From assembly GCA_014529385.2 (NCBI GenBank), contig CM043962.1, forward strand, positions 51,479,905 through 51,543,904: a stretch of DNA of 64,000 nucleotides, read 5' to 3'. Shown here piece by piece: positions 55,693-64,000 of this stretch. Numbering within the stretch: position 1 is the stretch's first letter; each line of letters starts with the position of its first letter. The notes under the pieces are model-generated. The model was not told the origin of the DNA and did no database searches. It was given only the letters and a program-made list of their open reading frames with translations. A program made the translations under genes and the position numbers. Source of the DNA: Adiantum capillus-veneris (lineage: Eukaryota; Streptophyta; Polypodiopsida; Polypodiales; Pteridaceae).

Positions 55693-56561
55693 GTTAATAA
55701 TCGCGATTATTAACTTTTTGCTCTAAATTGGCCAAGGCGCATACCATTGACTCATTGCATGTGTACAAACAACTTTTGTAAAGGCGCAAAAGATTTGGCT
55801 CACTAAACTGGCAAAAAACTGAGAAAAAACTAAAGTTTGTACTGATTTTTTGAATCTTACTTGAAAATTGGGTAGAAATTTTTCCAAACTTGTTGAAAAT
55901 TGATCCATAGGCTTATATTGATGTGATAAACATATGTACATGCTCAGTTGACCAAAACCTTGCAAAATTTTATCAAACGTAACTAATCGCGATTATTTAC
56001 ATCTGCCCTGTTTTTGAACTTTTTTGACCAAGTTGGCATACCACTAGCTTTACCATGTTTTAATAAGGCCACAAACCAAATTTGGTAAGATTTGAATCAC
56101 TGGATTGAAAATTGTGACTAAAATTGCAAAGTTAATCTACGGACAGATAATTGATGACCATTTGACCAAAAAATTGTCCAAACTTGATGAAACTTGGCTA
56201 TGACCTTAGCTTAAGGTGCTTAAAAGATCTGTCTCAAAGTTGGGGTAAAAATTTACAAAAATATAGCTGAAGTAAATAATCGCGATTATTTACATCTGCT
56301 TCAAAACTTAGTGATTTTGCAAATTTGAGTATACCACAAGGTCAAGCACATCAAGTAGACCCCACAAATCAATTTTGGTGAACTTTGGACCACAAAATTT
56401 AGACTTAAGCCAGATTCTTGAAATCAGAGTCTGCGGACACGGAACAGTGGGTACACTTGATCAAATTTTGTCCAAACTTGTCCAAGGGTTTAAACAAGTT
56501 GTATACTTGCCACACCAATCCAAAAAGTGCCAGAACTTGACAAAAGTAAATAAGCTTATAC
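55693..56561 (+). repeat. Palindromes in the leader of element E, period ~270-290 bp
   Basis: Copy 1 (55693-55714) is GTTAATAATCG plus its reverse complement; copy 2 (core 55984-55995) is TAATCGCGATTA; copy 3 (56272-56293) is GTAAATAATCG plus its reverse complement; copy 4 (56546-56561) is the decayed GTAAATAAGCTTATAC. Copies 1-3 are followed by GCATACCA, GCATACCA and GTATACCA at 55739, 56036 and 56329. Position matches the palindrome array of B, although the palindrome sequence differs. Confidence 0.9.
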
Positions 56562-56923
56562 AGTGTTAGACCAACATAAAATAAGGCCACATGACAATTT
56601 TGGGTTCAATCGGATCAAAATTGGTACATATACACTCAGTTTACAGGGTACACATTAGACCTTTGATTTTGCTAAAGCTGAATCTAAAAGTCAAATTTTG
56701 ACTTCCATAGCAAGATTTGAAGTGATACACAAAGACCAATTATGAGAGTTCTCAAGAGCTCTACTGTCTTTATAGAAAAATAGCTAATTTGATTAATTTT
56801 ATACAGGAATAAGGTTGCAGGTGAGAAATCAGTGGCTTGACAGGAAGTTGCAATTGAATCGAGTGGAAATTGACGACAAGTCAATCCAAGGTGAGTACTC
56901 TATCCAGAGCTTCATAAGTCTAT

Positions 56924-58751
56924 ATGAACCTTAGATCTGGTCATGTACTAGGAAATCAAGGCCTATTCGGAGAAACCACCAGTAGAGTATCCACCGAAGA
57001 AAGCGTGAATCAAGGCAACTCCTTGCACACAATTTCTGAAGAAGTCTCGGATACTTTTTCAGATTCAACATCCGAAATGTCTTCTTACTCAACTCACTCA
57101 AAAACCGGAACGACAATGCGCTATAAGCATATACTCTCTTTTCACAAAACTAACTGTCATGGAGCCCAGGTTTACTTGGACCCTAACGAGGAGTATGCTA
57201 TTCGCATTGATGACCATGGCATTGAGTTCAAAGAAGAGGTTAGGGCAAACAAACAAGGAAAAATGTACATGGATCGAAATGGAACTCAATATGTACAAGT
57301 GAAAAATCCTGATGTGGTATACAAATGGGGATTAGAAGTAAACACTATAATCCCAGATATGTCAACAAAAGAAGGACCACCAACCTTGGAATTCGAGGGA
57401 TATGATCAAGTAGATTTGAAGCCTTTGAAACGACTTAGTACGGATAATCCTAGGATCGGAGTCTATTGTTGGGAAGATAGAAACATAAAAGATCTTTTGT
57501 GGACTTCTCATGCTAGACCAGGACAATTAACGGCCATGAAGATCATCTATATCTTCAAGATCAGAGATAAGGGATCTGCAGATCTACCAACTTACTTGTT
57601 TAGGGATTGTTATAACAACAATTTTGTTATGATGACTCCTGAGGAGGTAAACCAAATACCAGGGGTATTCCATACGGGATTGGATATTGGGTCAAGGACC
57701 AGAAACCACTCCAAGAGACGAACATCGTGAGAGATCATCTGAGAGTAATGTGAAGAAGCCAGAAACCACCTCATCACGTAGAAAATCGGGCGACACTAAG
57801 GCCAGTCCAGGGCTACATGAGTCACTATTTCCAACAGACTGGTTCGAAGGACTCGGAGCAGGACCAACTTCCAGAAGACCTGGAGTTGAACCAAATAAAC
57901 GTGTCAGACCAGCTGATTTTCAAAAATAGGTCAAAAAATACAGTGGATCAAGGGATCCATATGACCATTTAGCAAGCTTTAAGCAAGTGCTAAGACCAGA
58001 GCGTATATTCGATTTCCATACTCAATTAGAGGGGTTTGGAATGACATTAGAAGGAAAAGCTCTGACATGGTTCCAAAACATTCCACCAAGGTCAATCACA
58101 TTAGCTCAAGAATTTGTAGCTGCTTGTTCTAAAACAGGGATTAAACATAATACGGTAGCTCAAATCTACAGCTTTAAACAGAAACATGGTGAGTCTATTA
58201 GGGATTGTGCAACTCGAATGAAACAATACATTGCCAGATGCCCAGAGATGGAGATACCTACAGAAGAACGACTGGTATCATTGTTTCTGGAGGGACTGCT
58301 AAACAAAGAACTTCATGTTATACTCTATAGTAAAAAGCATACAACCCTAGAAGTGTGTGTGTCTGATGCTATTGACCTAGGAGACAATTGCGAGATCTTC
58401 AATGAACAGGATGTCCCTAAGGATAACCAAAGCAAGAAGACAGCATCCACAAAATCAGCACAAGTGGGAACAGCTGCTGCGGCACCACTCTCAGCCATAG
58501 AAGATATGGTAAAAAGGATGAATGACATGATAAACAATATGCAAAAAACACATATGAGAGAACCAGGACAAGGGATACCTCCACAGGGACAACCAATTAG
58601 GCCACAAAAATGGTGTGCAATCGAGGGTAAATGGGCCAACCATGAGACCCACGAGTGCTACTTCAGACCAAAGTATGATGGGAATGTTCACTACGTGCCC
58701 ATGAGGCCCCAGGGACAATCCATGTACAAATATCATCCTAATATGGCCTAG
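56924..58751 (+). pseudogene. Element E gag
   Basis: ATG 56924 opens a 268-codon frame (MNLRSGHVLGNQGLF, YAIRIDDHGIEF, GTQYVQVKNPDVVYKWGLEV). A frameshift near 57700 leads to ESLFPTDWFEGLG and RPADFQK*VKKYSGSRDPYD, where TAG 57927-57929 replaces Trp. The capsid-like domain follows: FGMTLEGKALTWF, GIKHNTVAQIYSFKQKHGES, AIDLGDNCEIF, then KWCAIEGKWANHETHECYF. Same domain order as element B 33016-31714. It ends at a TAG after HPNMA. Confidence 0.88.
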
Positions 58752-59875
58752 ACTTAAAGACCACCAATGGCTATGGAAACACCTCAACCTGTGTTGGGAC
58801 AACAACCTCCGTATCTAGGACATAATGTGGTTCCTATAAAGTACATGCACTCAGAAGGAGTCATAGATGAACAAGCATTACTGCCTGTTACACCCTATGC
58901 AGAGCCTAGTCCATCTACAGTAATAGTAGAGGGAGATTGATATAGTCCACATCCACCACCAATGGAGGAAACCATGACTTATGCTCTACCAGAGCTCACA
59001 CCAATGTATTATGTAGCTAATCAAGGTGTCAGACCTCCCATGGGAAGACCCATGATGAAGCCCACAACAGGAAATTGTCATAACTGTGGTGTTGATGACC
59101 ATTGGAAGAACGAATGTCCAAAGCTTGACAAAAACCTCAAACCAATTGAAGCCTATTGCATACAATGTTGCAAAAAGAGAGGATACTTTCCGGAAGATTG
59201 TCATAAGAATCCTTTGAACAAGGGAAAAACTGTAGTAAACGTAGTCCAAGTGATGCCTAGTAGCTCATCAGAGAGCGAACCGATTGTTCCAATCAAGGTA
59301 ATCACTAGAGCCCAGGCAAAGAAAAAGAAACACAATTCCTCTGATGATTTGGAGAACACGAAGTTTCTTCTCAAAGAATAAAAGGAGCAGAAGCAAAAGA
59401 TATGAGATGAGAAAACAAAAACAACGGGTTGAAAACGAAAAAAAAAGCAAAAATGCTAGCCGAGGACAAGTTGAAAGAAACTGGCAGTGAATTCAAGAAA
59501 ACAATCGTGAAATCTGGAGGATCCATTCTGGTTGATAAAATTTTTGAGCCTATTAATGCTGCCTTGGAAGCTTACCAAGCAGGACTTAAAGCAAGCCAAA
59601 ACATGGAAAACAAATGGAAAAAATATCCATCTCCAGACATGGAAGCAGCAACACTGAAGGCTTATTAAAACTTGGTAAGAAAGGCGCAAGAAATTTTGGA
59701 TAAACAAAAACCCAAGCTTGAAAATATTGCAAAACCAGAAGAGCTTGCGGTGGAAGAAATGAAAGCAAAATCCGATGTGGTGGCAGAACCCCACCTTGAA
59801 ACAAATGAACCAGAGCTCATAGTGCCGGACAACGAAGATGCCTTAGACGGAATTCCATTCGTAGAGGAAGACTAG
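58752..59875 (+). pseudogene. Element E zinc knuckles and charged coil region
   Basis: Continues the gag frame after stops: CHNCGVDDHWKNEC and CIQCCKKRGYFPEDC are paired knuckles for RNA binding, then TRAQAKKKK. A Lys-rich coil, SGGSILVDKIFEPINAAL and an acidic end (PDNEDALDGIPFVEED) follow in pieces at 59429-59668 and 59672-59875. A stop at 58938-58940 and others fragment it. Mirrors B 30294-28930. Confidence 0.8.
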
Positions 59876-61139
59876 CCAAGACACTTATGGGAAAAGGTAA
59901 GAGAGATCAATGATGGGAGCCTAACTTTAAAGTCAGCTCCTATAGAGGAAGTCTGGTTGGATAACCTACCATTTGATATAAACATGGATTTACAATCCTT
60001 GTACGGGGATTGCAGATCAGAGGCTTCAAGAATATCTAAACCATTCACATTAAAAACATTACCTTCTTACTTGGGAGATAATGAAGATGAATCTATCATT
60101 TGCAAGACCACTCAAGTAAAAAGATCCAAACAGACCTTAGAAGTAGACAACATTCATTCAATCATGTCTACACCTATCCATTGCACTCTTACTTTGGGAG
60201 AACTGTTGAAACGCAGGCCATACTTATGGAACGATTTACAGAAAACCCTAGAGAAGGTGGGGATAACAGGGTTAGTCTCTAAGAATTTGGGAAAATTGAA
60301 AACTGAAATGGAAAACAAAGAGATTCGATCAGTTTTTATGAACAATATTATGAAGGGGAAGAAGGAAACACTACCCTCCCAGTGAAATATAATGACATTG
60401 AAACCATGGCAATACTGGATAGTGGGGCTGGCATATTCATAGCCACTAAAGCAGTATGGGAATCCTGGGGACAGCGAGTCATGAGACAAATGCGAATGAA
60501 ATTGCAGTTGGATGACGGACACATTGAGAGACCACTAGGGCTACTAGAAAAGGTGATAGTCAACTCCTGTGGAATTCAATATCAACACACTTTTGCCATA
60601 GTAGACTTTGGGAAAAAACTCAATTATGAAATCATATTGGAAGACCTTTCATGCGACAGGTACAACTTATCCAAGATTGGGGAAACGACTATCTGTACTT
60701 GAAGCTGGTGGGATCTATAACAAGAGTCAATCTAAAAGATCACACCTATAGAGATGTCTTGAAAACACCCATCCAAGAGTTTGATTCAGTCTCTTTGGCT
60801 GAAACTAAACTCCCATCTTGGTTAAACAAAGACACTCCTATTTGGATGTGCGGAGCTTCAAAAAATGGAAGCTTAAGACGAGAGGAATATATCCTAGAAA
60901 GGGACTGTACAGACGAAGCCTACATGCCTGAATCCTTTTTAGAGCATTTATTTGAACCATTCGAGTGGATTAAAATTTTAGCGACAATGGATGTATGTGT
61001 GAATACGTCTATGCCTACTCAATTATGCAACGAGGATGGCTACGACATAATTCCCATCCAAATGATATCAGTCCTTAACATTGAAAACAAAACAAAGGAC
61101 TTGATACAAGCTCAACAAGTCTTTTCTGACCTCTATTAG
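59876..61139 (+). pseudogene. Element E protease region
   Basis: Begins HLWEKVREINDG, then NLPFDINMDLQSLYGD, TLPSYLGDNEDE and STPIHCTLTLGELLKRRPYL. After a frame change at about 60385 the protease reads MAILDSGAGIFIATKAVW with catalytic DSG, LQLDDGH and TFAIVDFGKKLNYEIIL. A one-base shift near 60640 breaks the LGRPFMRQ motif, and the frame resumes QVQLIQDWGNDYLYLKL, WMCGASKNGSLRREEYILER. Every block has a counterpart in B 28930-27416. Confidence 0.88.
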
Positions 61140-62535
61140 GATGCAGCTGATGAGTTAGATGAACACTCAGCTACCTCAGAAGATTCGGGGTCAAAAAAAG
61201 AGCCTACGAGAGCTCAGTTACTCTTAAAGGGAGGGGAGGAAAAGTTTTTTTACTTTCCAAACCAGAAATCAAGAAGACAAAAATGGTATAGAAGAAAGAG
61301 AGACACCAATATCATGAAAGCACGACCTATGCCATCAGTCTCCAGTAAAACACAATTCCTGATGCAGATAAATGCTAATGATTGTGTCGACCAAGGACAA
61401 AATAACGGGCAGATATCCTTCAAACACATACTCAGAAATGTCTCAGACATCGAGAAAAGCAAGGAAGGATACTCACGAAGAACATCAAAATAAAAAATCA
61501 CTCATGACCAAAGTCGAGCGGAAAAAGAAATATCAAGAGTTGAAAAAAGCTCTAAAGGAGATATACACAACCGAAATGGAAACCACGGAAGAGGATGGTA
61601 AGGATGTAATGCATGTTCCATCCCATTACAAAAAGTATACTCTCCAAGATCGGAAATTCATAATCGAACAACCAGGTAGGGAACTACAGAAACAAGGCGA
61701 GTCTTACAAAGGACCTGGAAACACTAAAAGGTAGACTTGGCTGAACCGGGAGAAGGGTCTAGACGTGCTTACATCGCAAATGACCTAACAGAAGAAGAAA
61801 AAAATCTTTTGTTGAGCTTGTTAAAGGAATACGGGGATATCTTCGCTTGGTCTTACAAGGATCTCAAGGGTGTCGATCTAGAAATCTGTCAACATACTAA
61901 ACCCATGAGAGACGATGCGAAACCAAGTAGACAGAGACCATACACTTATAATGAAACATTTGTCAGAAAGATCAAAGAAAAGATTGAAAAAGTGAAGGAA
62001 GCCGAATTCATTTACGAAATTGAACACACAGATTGGGTGTCTCCAATTGTGGTAGTACCTAAGAAGAATGGGAAACTACGAGTGTGTGTTAATCTCAAAA
62101 AAGTGAATGCAGCTACCATTAGAGACAACTTTCCTCTTCCGATAATTGAGCATGTTTTAGAATGAGTGGCAGTAAAATAAGCCTACAGCTTCTTAGATGG
62201 TTTTTCGGAATACAGTCAACTTTTGGTTGACCCAAAAGATCAGCATAAAACTGCTTTTGCAATAGAATGGGGTATATTTGCCTATCGGGTCATGCCGTCT
62301 GGGTTAACTAATGCTCGAGCCACATTGCAGAGATTGATGAGCCATGATTTCAAAGAGTATCTTCGGAAGTTCTTGGAAGTATACATTCGTCAATCCGGGC
62401 TGATCATTTGGAACACCTCAAAAAGGTATTCGAGAAATGTAGACTTTATAGGATTTGTTTAAATCCTGAAAAGTGCACATTCATGGGAAGACAAGGGAAA
62501 AGTGTCTAAAAATGGCATAGCTATCGATATGGAAA
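61140..62535 (+). pseudogene. Element E linker and reverse transcriptase start, truncated by CACTA
   Basis: After a poorly conserved linker (stops at 61491 and 61732) the frame 61737-62165 reads DLTEEEKNLLLSLLKEYGDI, FAWSYKDLKGVDLEICQH, then reverse transcriptase WVSPIVVVPKKNGKLRVCVN and DNFPLPIIEHVLE. After stops near 62163-62180 it continues SFLDGFSEY, AIEWGIFAYRVMPSGLTNA. The YxDD region is decayed (LEVYIRQS). NPEKCTFMGRQGK and GIAIDME precede the break at 62535, where CACTACAAGAGG starts. RNase H and integrase are outside or lost. Confidence 0.85.
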
Positions 62536-62564
62536 CACTACAAGAGGTTGTGTGCTCTTGTGAC

Positions 62565-62775
62565 GCTGTTAGCGACGGAAATACACTGGGTTTTTATAAC
62601 CCCCGGCATCGCTAAAAGCGTCGCTAATAGCATCGCTATAAGCGTCGCTATATAGAGACGCTCATAGCGACGGTCATAGCGACGGTTATAGCGACGTTTA
62701 CACAGAAGTCTATAGCGACGCTTATAGCGACGCTCCAGAGCCATAAATAGCGACGGTTATAGCGACGCCCGAGAG
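62565..62775. repeat. Subterminal repeats of the second CACTA element
   Basis: Dense GCGTCGCTAT / ATAGCGACG units in both orientations, matching 18985-19200 reversed. Confidence 0.9.
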
Positions 62776-63148
62776 AATTTTTTTTTGGTGACAGAGCATT
62801 GAATGCCCTGCCACCCATCAACCATATTGTACTTGATTCACTTTTTAAAAAAAGTGCAAGGGTAGATAATAGACCCAAAATAGTCACCCACAAGACGCAT
62901 TGTTTGCAAAATTGACAAGCGTAAAATTGACAATTGTACACATCATAGGCAAAATGAATTGATTGGCAAATGTAATAATGACAATTGTACAACATCATAG
63001 GCATAAAGAATTGATTGGCAAAATGAACTGCGGTGACAAATGTAATAATATACATGGTTCAAAAAGACGTATAAAATCCGTCTCATGATACATAAGCTAT
63101 GAGAAACCCTAAACTAATGCTATCTAGCTACGACTAAACTGACGTCGT

Positions 63149-64000
63149 CTAATCAGACATCTCATCGCCTCCAAGCGGCGTATCTGTCGGATTCTGCAAA
63201 AAAAGACAATAAGACAGCTTTCAGTAAGTATAAACATATAACGACATTTATAAAACAATACAAAAAATAGAAAAGAGTAAACCCTAATACTAACCATGCC
63301 GCTGCGAGAACTGAGAATGTCCATCAGGGCGTTTAAGCCCTTCTTGCCTGCGTACTCGCGCTCGTACGGTGTGGGATCACGTCTTGTCATCGACCACTAT
63401 CAAAACATACAAAGATTTCATTATGTTAGAATTAAGGGAAAATTACCAAAATACCCCTCTAATTTGAGGAAATTCCCAAAATACCCTTGTATTTATTTTG
63501 GTTGGAATGTTCAAGATTTTCTAATATTCATTCATTTTTGACAATTGAGATCCGTTTTTGAGTGCTCAGCATGTAATTTGTCCCCAGTTACCATCGCAAA
63601 AAAGGCAATTATGTCTAAAAATAATGAAGCAATTCATCTCCAAAGCCTACGTAACCAACTCAAATTGTAGTTTTAGCATCTTGTACGATAGACAATCACT
63701 CTTCTTGTGAAGACCTACAGAAAAATTTTATTTTCGAGAAATTTAGTCTCACAACCAGGGGTATTTTGGGAATTTTGGAAAATTTGAAGGGCATTTTGGG
63801 AATTTATGACAAAATATCGGGGGCATTTTGGGAATTTTTGAAATTTGAGGGGTATTTTGGGAATTTCCTCAAATTAGAGGGGTATTTTGGTAATTTCCCT
63901 TAGAATTAAAAAACTCATAAACCCTAAACTATCGAACATAAAGAGCAATGCAAAAACACTTACAAAATCGGCCTCAAATGATGCCCATCCACCGCTCCCC
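63149..64000 (-). CDS. TnpA-like gene of second CACTA, partial
   Basis: Minus-strand exons by comparison with 17303-18612: last exon 63149-63193 (NPTDTPLGGDEMSD, stop), middle exon 63295-63396 (WSMTRRDPTPYEREYAGKKG), first exon from 63964 leftwards out of the window. Splice borders are conserved (GT at the exon ends, AG before exons). Differences from the first copy are few (GRD/RRD, GRK/GKK, SRRG/SRSG, LGRDET/LGGDEM). Intron 1 is enlarged by the 464-bp MITE. No stop is seen in the visible exons. Role as for the other copy: binding to subterminal repeats, inferred. Confidence 0.85.
63436..63899. mobile_element. 464-bp MITE with ~50-bp TIRs (Mutator type)
   Basis: Ends GGGAAAATTACCAAAATACC and, at the right, the reverse complement of GGGAAATTACCAAAATACC; similarity of the arms continues about 50 bp through AATTTGAGGAAATTCCC. 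Flanked by TTAGAATTAA on both sides (63426-63435, 63900-63909), a 9-10 bp duplication typical of Mutator elements. The intact intron of the first CACTA copy (about 18330-18345) shows the empty site with one copy. Noncoding. Confidence 0.93.

Larger units (their letters stand above)
54505..62535 (+). mobile_element. Element E: Ty3-type retrotransposon related to B, both ends lost
   Basis: Plus-strand order: LTR end (54505-54997), primer site, palindrome-bearing leader, gag, zinc knuckles, protease, linker and the start of reverse transcriptase. The left end is cut by element F, the right by the second CACTA element at 62536. Block by block it matches element B in gag, knuckles and protease, and adds the reverse transcriptase that B lacks. 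Multiple stops and frameshifts show it is dead. Confidence 0.88.
62536..64000 (-). mobile_element. Second CACTA element, 3' part, continues beyond window
   Basis: Starts CACTACAAGAGGTTGTG on the plus strand, identical to the reverse complement of the 3' end of the element at 11119-19264, and stays closely similar throughout (subterminal array 62565-62775, UTR, tnpA exons). The preceding bases are AAA; the other end is outside the window, so the target duplication cannot be checked. A MITE (63436-63899) is inserted in it. Confidence 0.93.

Overview
This is a plant nuclear window (GT-AG introns, CACTA DNA transposons, Ty1/copia and Ty3/gypsy LTR retrotransposons, long CA/GA microsatellites) made almost entirely of nested mobile elements. 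I see no intact ordinary host gene. The species cannot be read from the sequence; an angiosperm is likely. Names A to F below are mine.

Layout. 1-3736: decayed transposase gene of a CACTA element. 4441-5805: three tandem copies of a ~620-670 bp unit whose core is a long GC-rich hairpin. 5806-8160: internally deleted copia relic. 8412-8620: gypsy integrase scrap (minus). 9100-11115: pyrimidine-rich DNA with nested duplications. 11119-19264: a complete 8.1-kb CACTA element (14-bp TIRs, AGA target duplication) with a nearly intact tnpD-like gene, an intact three-exon tnpA-like gene and a captured fragment of a heavy-metal-associated (HMA/HIPP) gene. 19268-44010: an acidic minus-strand ORF split by copia element A (20134-43865, CAATA duplication). 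A itself carries two insertions: B (23552-36111, minus, GTTGC duplication), a gag-protease-only Ty3-type element with a DEAD-box helicase fragment, and C (36138-41806, ATTTT duplication), a copia element with an uninterrupted polyprotein and near-identical LTRs. B in turn is split by D (30301-31707), a long-TIR element holding a ~177-bp tandem array of perfect hairpins. 45686-54504: element F, a Ty3/gypsy element (minus) with its integrase C-terminus and 3' LTR inverted. 54505-62535: element E, a pol-bearing relative of B whose 5' LTR appears cut by F. 62536-64000: start of a second CACTA copy (minus) that cut E's reverse transcriptase; a 464-bp Mutator-type MITE sits in its tnpA intron.

How the parts relate. 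Insertion order can be read directly: host-like ORF, then A, then B and C, then D within B; E, then F and CACTA copy 2, then the MITE. B lacks reverse transcriptase and integrase, while E encodes the same gag-protease plus reverse transcriptase, so an E-like element is the natural helper for B. The strongest candidates for something undescribed are: (1) the leaders of B and E, built from repeats that carry a strong palindrome followed by a conserved GCATACCA box, with a different palindrome in each element; (2) the satellite-like hairpin array inside D; (3) two captured host gene pieces (HIPP in a CACTA, DEAD-box helicase in B). All positions come from reading by eye; no alignment or database search was run.
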